From the NCBI GenBank assembly GCA_021613375.1, contig CM038719.1, positions 39,598,620 to 39,662,619 of the forward strand: a DNA stretch of 64,000 nt, read 5' to 3'. The DNA comes from Megaleporinus macrocephalus. Taxonomy: Eukaryota; Chordata; Actinopteri; Characiformes; Anostomidae. Below, one piece after another: positions 1-11,040 of this stretch; position 1 is the first letter of the stretch, and every line of letters starts with the position of its first letter. Under the pieces are notes generated by a model. It saw only the letters and a program-made list of their open reading frames with translations. It was not told where the DNA came from and made no database searches. The position numbers and the translations under genes were made by a program.

Positions 1-950
1 TGATCAGAGTTGATCACTGTGATGGTCAGAGTTGATCACTGTAATGGTCAGAGTTGATCACTGTGATGGTCAGAGTTGATTACTGTAATGGTCAGAGTTG
101 ATCGCTGTAATGGCCAGAGTTGATCACTGTGATGGTCAGAGTTGATTACTGTAATGGTCAGAGTTGATCACTGTGATGGTCAGAGTTGATTACTGTAATG
201 GTCAGAGTTGATCACTGTAATGGTCAGAGTTGATCACTGTGATGGTCAGAGTTGATCACTGTGATGGTCAGAGTTGATCACTGTAATGGTCAGAGTTGAT
301 CACTGTGAAGGTCAGAGTTGATTACTGTAATGGTCAGAGTTGATCACTGTGATGGTCAGAGTTGATTACTGTAATGGTCAGAGTTGATCACTGTAATGGT
401 CAGAGTTGATTACTGTAATGGTCAGAGTTGATCACTGTGATGGTCAGAGTTGATCACTGTGATGGTCAGAGTTGATCACTGTAATGGTCAGAGTTGATCA
501 CTGTGATGGTCAGAGTTGATTACTGTAATGGTCAGAGTTGATCACTGTAATGGTCAGAGTTGATTACTGTAATGGTCAGAGTTGATCACTGTAATGGTCA
601 GAGTTGATCACTGTAATGGTCAGAGTTGATTACTGTAATGGTCAGAGTTGATCACTGTGATGGTCAGAGTTGATCACTGTGATGGTCAGAGTTGATCACT
701 GTAATGGTCAGAGTTGATCACTGTGATGGTCAGAGTTGATTACTGTAATGGTCAGAGTTGATTACTGTAACGGTCAGAGTTGATCACTGTAATGGTCAGA
801 GTTGATCACTGTAATCGTCAGAGTTGATCACTGTAATGGTCTGGGTTGATCACTGTGATGGTCTGAGTTGATCACTGTAATGGTCAGAGTTGATCTCTGT
901 AATGGTCAGAGTTGATCACTGTAATGGTCAGAGTTGATCACTGTAATGGT
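1..950. repeat. 22-bp minisatellite, about 43 copies
   Basis: The whole stretch is a tandem array of a 22-bp unit built on gttgatcactgtgatggtc followed by aga. It runs off the left edge of the window, so its true length is unknown. Three monomer types alternate: cactgtgatgg, cactgtaatgg and tactgtaatgg. The order gtgatgg, gtgatgg, gtaatgg, gtga, then tactgtaatgg starts at about 229, 427 and 647, so runs of 9-10 monomers have themselves been duplicated. The last four or so copies are more diverged, as expected at an array edge. No coding potential. Confidence 0.97.
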
Positions 951-1186
951 CTTTTACTGGAGTTCCTAAGTAAACCCAGCTGGTCCAGAACGCAACAGCT
1001 CGGATCCTAACAAACACCTAACAGATCTCAGATCAGTTCTGCTTTAAAAGAGCTGCACTGACTACCTGTATCTTCTAGAACAGACTTTAAACTTCTCTAG
1101 TCGTCTATAAAGCTCTAGATAATCTAGAACAGAGGTCACTAATAGGCGGATCGCGGTGGGGGTCCAAACCCAGACGTTGTGTCTCA
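951..1186. other. Non-repetitive flank, no gene
   Basis: Sequence between the minisatellite and the next transposon. The last 60 bases (ggtcactaataggcgg onwards) resemble transposon-derived sequence seen in other fish genomes, but I cannot name the family. Open frames that cross this part continue into the adjacent MITE and lack protein-like composition. Confidence 0.4.
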
Positions 1187-1943
1187 TTAAGGGTGTTTTC
1201 ACACCAGCACTAGTTAGTCTGGTTAAAACGGACTTTATTTCGTTTGGTGCGGTCCGTTTGGGCAGGTGTGAAAACAGTAATCGCACTCGGGTGTGGACCA
1301 AAACAACTGCTCCGAGACCCTCGAGAGGAGGTGGTCTCAACCCGGTTCCAAACGAACTCCGGAGCGGTTCGTTTGTGGTGAGAACATGATCCGACCTCGA
1401 TCCAACCCAAGTATTAGGTGTGCTCCACAAGTTTGATCTAAACATCTCCTGCAGCCAGGTGTGCTTTGCATTATGGGATGTGGTAGATGGTGTAAACAGA
1501 GAACTGGAGAACTGTAGCAGCTAACAGGGCGAGGACAATGAAGCGAGGTCTCTCTTGGACTAGCAGTGAGGGACGTTGTCTACTTGATGTTTGGAGTGAG
1601 CTGGGTGGTCTGCAGGTGGACTGTAGTTTGGTATTTTATCAGATTATTATTACAGCTATGAACAGATGCTGTCTCTGCCGCTGCTCCGTGATACGCTCTA
1701 CAAGAAATGTGCAGTAGTTTAGAAAACCGGATCTTCTCCCTGTGTTTACTTTCTTGCTTGCACGCCAGATAGCAGCTCTGACCAATCAACGATGTGCTCA
1801 CGTAGTTTGTTGGGGCGCATTTTGGTGTGTTACGGTTTTTGCCTGTGAAAACAAATTTAATCAAGGAGGAAACACTCCAAGTACACAAACTCATTAACTG
1901 ATCCGGACCAGTGAAACCAACTACAGGTGTGAAAATGACCTAA
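1187..1943. mobile_element. hAT-like MITE, non-autonomous
   Basis: The element starts ttaagggtgttttcacacc and ends ggtgtgaaaatgacctaa. The two ends are imperfect inverted repeats sharing ttttcacacc. Inside the left part are subterminal G/C-rich motifs (gcggtccgtttgggcaggtg, ggtggtctcaacccggtt) of the kind seen in abundant fish hAT-type MITEs. No transposase is encoded, and both strands are interrupted. The flanking ttaa and ctaa could be a degraded target-site duplication. The superfamily is from memory of similar repeats; the inverted ends are seen directly. Confidence 0.6.
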
Positions 1944-1992
1944 GACTTTAGTTTATGTCAGTATCAGTATGAAAAATGCTTTATAAACAAAG

Positions 1993-2022
<30 letters not shown>
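1993..2022. repeat. (ATT)n microsatellite
   Basis: About ten uninterrupted copies of att, between the MITE and a Tc1-like remnant. Confidence 0.95.
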
Positions 2023-2025
<3 letters not shown>

Positions 2026-2097
2026 TATTTCATTTCATGGTCATTCAACTCACACAGCAAGCTGCAAAAAACAATTATTCTAAAGAAGCACAGTCTT

Positions 2098-2268
2098 GCT
2101 GAGGTCAAGAAGTGATGTTGAAAGTTTTGGATTACAAACTTCTCTCCAACTCTTGGCTTCAGGTCCATCAGTCCAGAGAATGCAGTCCCACTTTTCCATA
2201 GCCCAGCACTGGGAGGGTGGTTATACCCCTGTAGCTTGACACTGGGCATACAGTGACTCTTAGCCACC
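2098..2268 (-). pseudogene. Degenerate Tc1-like transposase fragment
   Basis: On the minus strand the segment reads caagctacaggggt, then ctgggct, then gcagtgg-like codons and ctctggactgatggac. This matches the stretch of fish Tc1 transposases around the conserved EQW...LW.D motif, here carrying several frame-breaking changes. Related copies lie at 4270-4496 and 6160-6290 and all share the tail gaagtgatgttgaaagtt or its end. It cannot encode an active enzyme. The match is from memory of the family, so the assignment is moderate. Confidence 0.5.
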
Positions 2269-2405
2269 AGTCTTGGTTTTACTTGGTTTTAGTCTTGGAG
2301 TTAAAATAAAAAGACATGTACCTTTATTATGAATGTTTACCCTTAATTGAGCTTAAAATCACAGCAAACACAATCAGATATTACAGCTATATCGTTGCTG
2401 TCCAA
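2269..2405 (+). repeat. Dispersed repeat segment plus R1 terminus
   Basis: Contains ttattatgaatgtttaccc and ttgagcttaaaatcacagc, which recur at 5994-6040 with small changes, so this segment belongs to a repeat present at least twice here. It ends with atatcgttgctgtccaaag at 2389, a recognisable copy of the R1 MITE end, immediately followed by another repeat. No gene. Confidence 0.6.
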
Positions 2406-2830
2406 AGTCAAGTCAAGTTTATTTGTGTAGCTCTTTTTACAACGATGTTGTCTCAAAGCAGCTTTACAGAAGTTTTAAAAACACACAGTTACAACATATA
2501 TCCCCCAGTGAGCAAGCCAGAGGCAACAGTGGCAAGAACACCTCCCTCAGACTGGAGGAGGAAACCATGGGAAGAACCAAGACTCACAAGTGGAGACCCA
2601 TCCTCCTCTGATCAAACAGTATTTACAGTTTTATTTACTAAACACCAAAGAAAAGAGTCTCTGTTTGAAATCTGGATAGCAAAGCTTTAGAAGCTGCAGG
2701 TAGAGGCAGTCTCTGACTGAGGCAGTCTACTGAATCTTTATGTAAAGTGGGCGTGAGCTGAAACAGCCCCATCCTATCTCAATGATGGTGCATCTGGATG
2801 GTGTACAGTGATGTAACTGAGGGTGTAGTA
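2406..2830 (+). repeat. Teleost interspersed repeat (aagtttatttgtgtagc type)
   Basis: Begins tcaagtcaagtttatttgtg, then caaagcagctttacagaa, gagcaagccagaggcaac, ctccctcagactggagg and gacccatcctcctctg. An inverted relative lies at 28960-29310 with the same blocks in the same order. This block order is familiar from repeats scattered through many fish genomes. The class (SINE, LINE end or DNA element) cannot be settled here. The open frame across it is a chance opening. Confidence 0.65.
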
Positions 2831-2908
2831 GTTGACACAGATGGACAGGAGAGCTGGCTGGTGATGGGTGAGGAGGAGGCCCTGATGACCTCAAGAAGAG
2901 TAAAGAGA

Positions 2909-3060
2909 GAAAGTTAGTCTTTACTTTCAATGTAAGTCAATGGAACCAGAAGTGATTTTAGAGCATTTCTATTGGTCCATTCATCATGAAGCTTTCACAG
3001 GTGAGCTGTCATTGCGTTCAATGAAAAAAATATATTTTTCTGTGGATGGTGACGAGATGT
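2909..3060 (+). mobile_element. R1 MITE copy, partial
   Basis: Has the R1 core ctttcaatgtaagtcaatgg and catttctattggtccattc, then a diverged right part (tcaatgaaaaa ... ctgtggatggtgacgagat) that corresponds to the R1 terminal repeat. The left terminus is missing. Non-coding. Confidence 0.65.
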
Positions 3061-3136
3061 ACGGAAACTAACAGTGAGTGTTACACTAAACATCCAGCAA
3101 AGCTTGAATAAAAAGTATTACTTCCAAACACCGATC

Positions 3137-4172
3137 AGGGGTGCGTTTCTCAAAACGTTCGTAACGCTAAATACTTCGTAACTTCATACTTAAGAACATT
3201 CGTAAAATTATGAATGTTTCCCAAAAGCCTTGGTAACTAACATAGTACGAAAAGTCGTTCATAAATGTAAAAGTAATCCGACCCACTCGTAACTCGTTAA
3301 GTTCTTCTTAACTCGAAGTTCACGTGCAATTCTGTCTCAAAATCAAAAGGGGGCGCTAATCATCGTTTATTCTGAGCATGGACACCACGTATTTATACAA
3401 ACATGAATTCATCAAGATTTAAAATCTCTTTTGAAAGCGTAACTGCATCACATATATTACATCCAACGTCAACAAATATCATATCCAACAGCTTGAACTA
3501 TGTAAACAGCAACTTCTAGAATAAACAGGCGTTTGATTGTATCATGGTGGAGTGGGAATCAAACCGCCCACCACTCTGAAGGTCCCCGAGTTCACTACTG
3601 TGTATAAATATATATTTTACTTTTTTATTTCAAGGTTGGAATCATCGCAATCACGTAAACAAACAGTTTAAACTGCTTAAAGTACAAAACATTATTAATT
3701 ATATACTCATATAAATTTACATACTTTTAATTAATTTTCTTCCAGTGTTACAGTCGTAGTAGTAAATTACTTATATGCCGGTATGCCGCTCTAGGAAGGT
3801 TAATCGTGTGTCTATTTATAGGCTCGGCGTGCTATAGACAACAATTGCAAGTGAAACGTTTTCATTTATTTTTTTTTACACAAAAGTAATGGAAATCTAT
3901 ATTTGTTGTTCTTTTTATTATAATTATTTACATAACGATACATTTGTGGCATAATAATGAGGAAACGTATGTAAATCTGTGGTTCAGTTCTCGACTGGCA
4001 GTGCCTATTCAGTGCTGACGCGGGGGGCGGAGTCAACAAAGAGCTACTTGAAACTAGTTGGTAAGTTTGGAGACTAAGAAGTCGTTCGCAAAATTGGGGT
4101 TCTTAAAGTTACGCCATTCTTAAAGTTGTTCGTAAATCACTAAGATCAATCGTTATCGGGAAACAAACCCTA
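3137..4172 (+). mobile_element. PIF/Harbinger-like non-autonomous element
   Basis: The left end aggggtgcgtttctcaaaac and right end cgggaaacaaaccct form imperfect inverted repeats, and both ends continue into runs of short cgtaac/ttcgtaa motifs. The interior has no open transposase. The left 600 bp (through the block ggtggagtgggaatcaaac) matches the inverse of 54320-55085 and 55191-55947. The right part (about 3775-4130) is not shared with those copies, so the three are different deletion derivatives. The superfamily call rests on the gggtgcgtttc-type end known from fish Harbinger MITEs and is tentative. Confidence 0.55.
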
Positions 4173-4269
4173 GATCTATCTGAGAACTGTGTGGACGTGG
4201 CTACTAAGCAGCTTGGTTGCCAGCTCCACCCATTATACAGAAGTAACATCAACACTATCTGATAAATGA

Positions 4270-4496
4270 ACAAGAACAACTTTCCAACTCTTGACTCTTG
4301 GCTTGAGGTCCAGGTCATCAGTCCAGGTCAAGAAGTGATGTTGAAAGTTTTGGATTACAAACTCCAACTCTCCAACTCTTGAGGTTTGAGGTCCATCAGT
4401 CCAGAGAATGCAGTTCCACTGCTCCACAGCCCAGCACTAAGGGTGGCTTTTATACCCCTCTAGCTTGACATTGGGCATTAAGGCCTTAGGCTCACC
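4270..4496 (-). pseudogene. Degenerate Tc1-like transposase fragment
   Basis: The minus strand repeats the blocks of 2098-2268: cttaatgcccaatgtcaagc, gggctgtggagcagtgg, ctctggactgatggacc. Translated, the best block gives MEQWNCILWTDG, close to the EQW..vLWsD motif of Tc1 transposases. The region after it contains an internal duplication (ccaactcttg ... aggtcca twice), which looks like damage after insertion. Not functional. Confidence 0.55.
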
Positions 4497-4765
4497 TATG
4501 GGTAATGCTTTCTACTGAGATTATACAAGTTTGTATGGTATGAAAATACTCGACTAGGAGACATTTCAGCCAAGTCCACATTTAGGAGCCAACATCTCCA
4601 TAAAACCACGAGGAGCAACACTAGATTTCTATAAAGGGTAGGAAATAGACTAATGGAAACATAAACAGAGGGAAATGAAGGGTCTGCCTTTGTCAAAATA
4701 TCAATTTGTATTCATTTGTGGCTTTGTGATCATTTTTGTTTGTGTATTTCTTTCCTCTTCCACTC
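4497..4765. other. No gene seen
   Basis: AT-moderate sequence without recognisable repeats or coding signal. Confidence 0.4.
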
Positions 4766-5065
4766 TCAGTCTCAGAGTTGGACGCCAGTCTAAAGGGCCT
4801 CCAGGCATAATGGAGAGGAATGGAGATCTAATCCCATCGCCCCTCTGACGCTGAGATCCCTCTACAGGATTGCTTGACCGCTGCTTTGCAGAAGGCCATT
4901 GGCCACGCTAATTCATCTCCAACGTTCTGTATTCGTACATAGCAAAGCTTCTCCAAGTGTGTTATTGAAGACCTGTCAATCAAACACTCAACGACAGTAT
5001 CTTCAAAACCCAGCATGGGTAACATGAGGCAGTGCAAAGATATACCCCAGTTTAGGCTATACATG
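4766..5065. other. Candidate conserved noncoding island
   Basis: A single-copy, GC-moderate island bounded by AT-rich DNA. It contains homeodomain-type cores (gctaattc, aatggaga context) and no recognisable repeat. No open frame longer than about 80 codons, and that one lacks protein-like composition. Called only on composition and uniqueness; conservation was not tested. Confidence 0.3.
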
Positions 5066-5454
5066 TCAAAACTTTGTCAAGAAACTAAAATAAATAAAGC
5101 CAATACTGCTGGTCTCTGCTAGCCCTCCTGTGGGATTTCTAATATTATGTTAGCGCCAAGCTAATAGTGGTTCACACGAAGGTTTTTGGGTTGTTCTACA
5201 TTAAATGAGAACTGTTTTATATGTTTTGTAATGATATATCATAATTGTCACAGCAAAACTTGGTAGTGTTTTTACAAAAAAATACATATTAACATCTTAA
5301 CATGAATACAGCATGTTTTATTGGACCATTTGTATTTGTTTATGTCATCATGATCTTTGAACTGAATGTGAAAAGTTCTAAATTGTGAAAGAAATTAAAG
5401 TTTTATCCCAACAGTGACAATACATTGTATGTTCCAGCTACACAGTGAGTTTTA
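5066..5454. other. AT-rich stretch, no gene
   Basis: AT-rich, non-repetitive sequence with no coding or RNA-gene signal that I can see. Confidence 0.4.
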
Positions 5455-5512
5455 GCCACAGTCTTGGTTGTACATGGTTGAAACCAACATCCCTTATTAT
5501 GAAAATGGCTGG

Positions 5513-5618
5513 ATTACTGACTGGGCCAATGGGGCCAGCGCCCAGGGGCCCTTGAGGTCAGGGGGCCACGGGGGGGCCCTGGCCCAAAACATTTTGCAAT
5601 GCCTATCAACATTTATGA

Positions 5619-5703
<85 letters not shown>

Positions 5704-5990
5704 ATATATATTTATATATACAAGGGCCCTCTACTTTAAGGATCCTCTGACTTTTAGGGACTTTGACCCCAGGGCCTCTTGTGGGCCCTAGCCATACTTT
5801 TGGAGCCTCTAGCCATGCTTTTGGGCCCCTTATGAAAATGAACGAGGCGTTGTGGCACTGCTCTGACTTTGACTTCTGGCTATTAGGGGTCCTAGGAAAG
5901 AGGGGGACATCATTTTAGAGGGCTCTGGTTATGAGAGCCCCTGCCAGGGGGTGTTGTTACCGGGGGCCCAGACTATCCTTAATCTGTCCT
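5513..5990. mobile_element. Unclassified insertion splitting an older repeat
   Basis: The sequence on both sides (cagtcttggttgtacatgg and ttattatgaaa on the left; attatgaatgtttgcacca on the right) corresponds to one continuous repeat at 2269-2340. The 480 bp between is therefore an insertion. Its ends carry gactgggccaatgggg and gggggcccagactatcc, which resemble short inverted repeats (agtctgggcc type). The body has unusually many gggccc runs. Class unknown. Confidence 0.4.
5622..5702. repeat. (AT)n-(AC)n microsatellite
   Basis: About 34 ta dinucleotides followed by six ac, inside the insertion at 5513-5990. Confidence 0.97.
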
Positions 5991-6060
5991 TGATTATGAA
6001 TGTTTGCACCATTAATTGATCTTAAAGTCCCAGCAAACGCATAACAAAATATCACAAATA

Positions 6061-6155
6061 TGTAGACGCTGTCCAAAGATAACCAAATATCTCCAGAATG
6101 GTAACTTTACAGTGGAGACCAAAAACCTTCTTTACTTTCAACGCAAGTCAATGGA
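6061..6155 (+). mobile_element. R1 MITE, left half
   Basis: Reads gacgctgtccaaagataac, gtaactttacagtggagacc, ctttcaacgcaagtcaatgg: the R1 left terminus, linker and core in order. It is cut off abruptly and joined to a Tc1-like fragment at 6160. Confidence 0.65.
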
Positions 6156-6159
6156 GCCA

Positions 6160-6290
6160 GAATGTTTTTCAAGAGAATGCAGTTTCACTGCTCCACAGCC
6201 CAGCATTGGGGCTGGGGGTGGCTTTTATACCCCTGTAGCTTGACTAGGGCATTATGATCTTAAGCTCATGTGTGCCTCCTCTAGAGCTTC
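6160..6290 (-). pseudogene. Degenerate Tc1-like transposase fragment
   Basis: The minus strand reads cacatgagcttaagatcat, aatgccctagtcaagc, gggctgtggagcagtg, then ctgcattctctt. This block order matches fish Tc1 transposase coding DNA just before and at the EQW motif. Third copy in the window after 2098 and 4270. Broken reading frame. Confidence 0.55.
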
Positions 6291-6297
6291 CCATTCT

Positions 6298-6345
6298 TCC
6301 CCTTCTTTACTTTCAATGTAAGTCAATGGGACCAGAATTTTGGAG
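6298..6345 (+). mobile_element. R1 MITE core fragment
   Basis: Only the core ctttactttcaatgtaagtc and aatgggaccagaatttt remains, wedged between a Tc1-like piece and a LINE-tail-like repeat. Confidence 0.55.
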
Positions 6346-6369
6346 CCAACCTCAGCATCATCGGGCGAA

Positions 6370-6525
6370 GGCAGGTTCAGCATGAACAGGTTTAGAGTGA
6401 GAATCAACCTAACATGCATGTGTTTGGACTGTGGGAGGAAACCTGGAGAACCCGGAGGAAACCCACTCAAGCACAGGGAGAACATGCAGCTCCACACAGA
6501 ACCACCCGGACCAAATGGACAAAGA
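6370..6525 (+). repeat. Dispersed repeat L (gactgtgggaggaaacc type)
   Basis: Shows ggtttagagtgagaatcaac, tttggactgtgggaggaaac, aacccactcaagcacagg and ccacacagaaccacccgg. The same blocks in order are at 7938-8220, 59040-59232 and, inverted, 61052-61372. This is a very widespread fish interspersed repeat; I do not assign its class. Confidence 0.75.
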
Positions 6526-7149
6526 AGTGCATGAAGAGAAGGATGACAGCTGTGCAACACATAAATGAAGGAACGGATGAACGAACAATGATGGCGTATG
6601 GACTGACGGGCCAACTGCTAATGTGGGAGAAGGTGGGAATGCAGTCATATACAAGCACCAGTGGTTTTAATAAATGGAAGTACTGATTATCCTGAAGAGG
6701 AACCATACTATTATATTCTGTTACTCATGTGAACCAAGACTCTTCCACATAGCAATCTTGGAGCTGTTGGGCTTGGGATTAAAACGTAGGATACTCCAGT
6801 AAACTCATGGATTTAATGAGCTCATGCTTTCCAGCTGCATCTCCCCAGCTTTGTCTGGAGCACCCTCATCGGTGATCTTACTCAGGGCTTTCCAAGGATG
6901 GAGCTGCTGGAGAGGATGGAGAGTTTGCAGTGAGTGATGAGCTTCCAGAAGATCTGGACTGAAGTTTTGTCTCACAAAACCATTCCAACCTGATCCACAG
7001 TCAGTTTCTGTTGATGATTGAACCCCTTCAATGGAAAACCATACATTAACTCCGTGTATCGCCATTTATTTGGGATTTAAGGATTTCAAGATTTTGTGAT
7101 GGTTGGCCTTATTGAAATGCTCTGAAGCTACTTTGAACAACATACCTTT
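6526..7149. other. No gene recognised
   Basis: Moderately complex sequence. An 86-codon minus-strand frame at 6805-7065 (starts MAIHGVNVW) has mixed amino-acid composition but no motif I recognise and no obvious splice context; I do not call it. The rest shows nothing specific. Confidence 0.35.
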
Positions 7150-7392
7150 AAATTGACTTATATTGAGAGTAAAGAAGGTTTTTCATCTGCTGTGAAGTTT
7201 TCTACATCATTTGAACACACCAATGGTTGTTTACATTGTCTGAAAATTTCATGACGAGTGGACCAATAGAAGTGCTCCAAAATAGCTAGGTAAAAATTCT
7301 GGTTCCATTGACTTACATTGAAAGTAAAGTAGGTTTTTGGTCTCTCCTGAAAAGTTTTAAAGATTTTTTTAAAGATACTTGTTTTTCATATG
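7150..7392 (-). mobile_element. R1 MITE copy with partial second core
   Basis: In inverse orientation: tggaccaatagaagtgctcc, ttccattgacttacattgaa, tttttggtctctcctg, then ttgtttttcat at the terminus. A partial second core (ttatattgagagtaaagaagg) precedes it, so two insertions or an internal duplication are superimposed. Confidence 0.65.
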
Positions 7393-7937
7393 CATACATA
7401 TATACACACGCAATAAAGGGTTACTGCACATTTTCAATTGGGAGATCCAAGAAGATTTTTGGTTTCCATCCAAAATGATGAAATAAGAGACTTGAAGTGT
7501 TTCATCGCTTCCACCATGGTGATGTCAGAAACGAAGAACTTGGCACGATGTACGCAGAGCTAAAAGTTAAAATGGATTTATTTACAGAGTTAGGGATCAA
7601 ACAATACAGCAAGGAACGAACAAACAAAACAAAGGGCAAATCAAGGTCGTAGTCAATAGTACAAGCAAAGCAAGGGTCCAAACCAGGAGATCAGATAGCC
7701 GGGCAAACAAGTCATAAGGAAGAGGCAAGTCCAAAACCAGGAGAGCATATCAGACTGAGTAACCAAAGCCAAAGGGAAATAAATTAGTAAGAAAAACAAA
7801 GATCTGAAAAGAGTCAGGAGCCAGAATAACAGATAGATAGACAATAGAAACCGCTCAGAACTACAAACAATGTTTGGCAGAACTTTGCAACATGTGTATG
7901 GTGTATTGGAGTTCAGAAGACACCAGGCATGACAAAT
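7393..7937. other. Repeat-like non-coding stretch
   Basis: A-rich on the plus strand with phrases such as acaaagggcaaatcaagg and gtccaaaaccagg that recall dispersed fish repeats, but only one copy lies here and I cannot name it. No coding signal. Confidence 0.35.
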
Positions 7938-8220
7938 GATCCATTCATCAGTTCTCCTCCACTTTATCCCACTAGTCGGGGTCAGACAAAGACAGGGTTA
8001 GGGTTTGGACAGGTCCCAGGCCATCACATAGCCAACACACTCTCACACCTATGGGCAGTTTAGAGTGAGGATCCTAACATATATGTGTTTGGACTGTGGG
8101 AGGAAACCGGAGTACCCAGAGGAACCCACTCAAACACAGAGAGAACATACACACTACACACAGAACCACCCAGACCGGGAATCCAACCCAGATCATCTTA
8201 CTGTGAGGAGACAGTGCTGA
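7938..8220 (+). repeat. Dispersed repeat L copy that founded the 20-bp array
   Basis: Runs from ccactttatcccactagtc through gggcagtttagagtgagg, tttggactgtgggaggaaac and atccaacccagatcatc to gtgctgaccactacaccacc. The terminal phrase accactacaccacc is the normal 3' end of this family and is also the unit of the 141-copy array that follows directly. The array is therefore an expansion of the element's own tail. Confidence 0.75.
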
Positions 8221-11040
8221 CCACTACACCACCATACTAACCACTACACCACCATACTAACCACTACACCACCATACTGACCACTACACCACCATACTAA
8301 CCACTACACCACCATACTAACCACTACACCACCATACTAACCACTACACCACCATACTGACCACTACACCACCATACTAACCACTACACCACCATACTAA
8401 CCACTACACCACCATACTAATTACTACACCTCCGTACTAACCACTACACCACCATACTAACCACTATACCACCATACTAACCAATACACCACCATACTGA
8501 CCACTACACCACCATACTGACCACTACACCACCATACTAACCACTACACCACTATACTGACCACTACACCACCATACTAACCACTACACCACCGTACTAA
8601 CCACTACACCACCGTACTAACCACTACACCACCATACTGACCACTACACCACCATACTAACCACTACACCACCGTACTAACCACTACACCACCATACTGA
8701 CCACTACACCACCATACTAACCACTACACCACCATACTAACCACTACACCACCGTACTAACCACTACACCACCGTACTAACCACTACACCACCATACTGA
8801 CTACTACACCACCATACTAACCACTACACCACCATACTGACCACTACACCACCATACTAACCACTACACCACCGTACTAACCACTACACCACCGCACTAA
8901 CCAGTACACCACCATACTGACTACAACACCACCATACTAACCACTACACCACCATACTGACCACTACACCACCATACTAACCACTACACCACCGTACTAA
9001 CCACTACACCACCATACTAACCACTACACCACCATACTAACCACTACACCACTATACTAACCACTACACCACCATACTGACCACTACACCACCATACTAA
9101 CTACTACACCACCATACTGACCACTACACCACCGTACTAACCACTACACCACTATACTAACCACTACACCACCATACTAACCACTACACCACCGTACTAA
9201 CCACTACACCACCGTACTAACCACTACACCACCATACTAACCACTACACCACTATACTAACCACTACACCACCATACTGACCACTACACCACCATACTAA
9301 CCACTACACCACCGTGCTAACCACTACACCACCATACTAACCACTACACCACCATACTAACCACTACACCACCGTACTAACCACTACACCACCATACTGA
9401 CCACTACACCACCATACTAACCACTACACCACCATACTAACCACTACACCACCGTACTAACCACTACACCACCGTACTAACCACTACACCACCATACTGA
9501 CCACTACACCACCATACTAACCACTACACCACCGTACTAACCACTACACCACCATACTGACCACTACACCACCATACTAACCACTACACCACCATACTAA
9601 CCACTACACCACCATACTAACCACTACACCACTATACTAACCACTACACCACCATACTGACCACTACACCACCATACTAACTACTACACCACCATACTGA
9701 CCACTACACCACCGTACTAACCACTACACCACTATACTAACCACTACACCACCATACTAACCACTACACCACCATACTAACCACTACACCACCGTACTAA
9801 CCACTACACCACCATACTAACCACTACACCACCATACTAACCACTACACCACTATACTAACCACTACACCACCATACTGACCACTACACCACCATACTAA
9901 CCACTACACCACCGTGCTAACCACTACACCACCATACTAACCACTACACCACCATACTAACCACTACACCACCGTACTAACCACTACACCACCATACTAA
10001 CCACTACACCACTATACTGACCACTACACCACCATACTAACCACTACACCACCGTACTAACCACTACACCACCGTACTAACCACTACACCACCATACTGA
10101 CCACTACACCACCATACTAACCACTACACCACCGTACTAACCACTACACCACCATACTGACCACTACACCACCATACTAACCACTACACCACCATACTAA
10201 CCACTACACCACCGTACTAACCACTACACCACCGTACTAACCACTACACCACCATACTGACTACTACACCACCATACTAACCACTACACCACCATACTGA
10301 CCACTACACCACCATACTAACCACTACACCACCGTACTAACCACTACACCACCGCACTAACCAGTACACCACCATACTGACTACAACACCACCATACTAA
10401 CCACTACACCACCATACTGACCACTACACCACCATACTAACCACTACACCACCGTACTAACCACTACACCACCATACTAACCACTACACCACCATACTAA
10501 CCACTACACCACTATACTAACCACTACACCACCATACTGACCACTACACCACCATACTAACTACTACACCACCATACTGACCACTACACCACCGTACTAA
10601 CCACTACACCACTATACTAACCACTACACCACCATACTAACCACTACACCACCATACTAACCACTACACCACCGTACTAACCACTACACCACCATACTAA
10701 CCACTACACCACCATACTAACCACTACACCACTATACTAACCACTACACCACCATACTGACCACTACACCACCATACTAACCACTACACCACCGTGCTAA
10801 CCACTACACCACCATACTAACCACTACACCACCATACTAACCACTACACCACCGTACTAACCACTACACCACTGTACTAACCACTACACCTCCATACTAA
10901 CCACTACACCACCGTACTAACCACTACACCACCATACTAACCACTACACCACCATACTGACCACTACACCACCATACTAACCACTACACCACCATACTGA
11001 CCACTACACCACCATACTGACCACTACACCACTGTGCCAC
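8221..11040. repeat. 20-bp minisatellite, 141 copies without indels
   Basis: Unit ccactacaccaccatactaa. Every monomer from 8221 to 11040 stays in the same 20-bp phase (2,820 bp = 141 x 20), so only substitutions distinguish copies (tga/taa ends, accgta, actata, rare ccagta or ctacaa). Rare variants recur at fixed offsets: 8801/10261, 8921/10381, 9051/10511 and 9101/10561 are each 1,460 bp apart, and later markers are 1,480 apart. A ~600-bp internal repeat is also visible (gtgctaa at 9311 and 9911). This shows block duplications of tens of monomers. The array is T/C-biased and has stops in most frames. Confidence 0.98.

Noticed and set aside
1062..1445. 127-codon minus-strand frame
   Set aside because: Spans the edge of a hAT-like MITE; sequence is repeat-derived and an opposite-strand frame is open over the same bases.
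8221..11040. CRISPR-like regular repeat array
   Set aside because: Monomers are directly adjacent with no unique spacers, and the setting is a vertebrate genome. The same applies to 1-950, 25944-27230 and 45190-46695.
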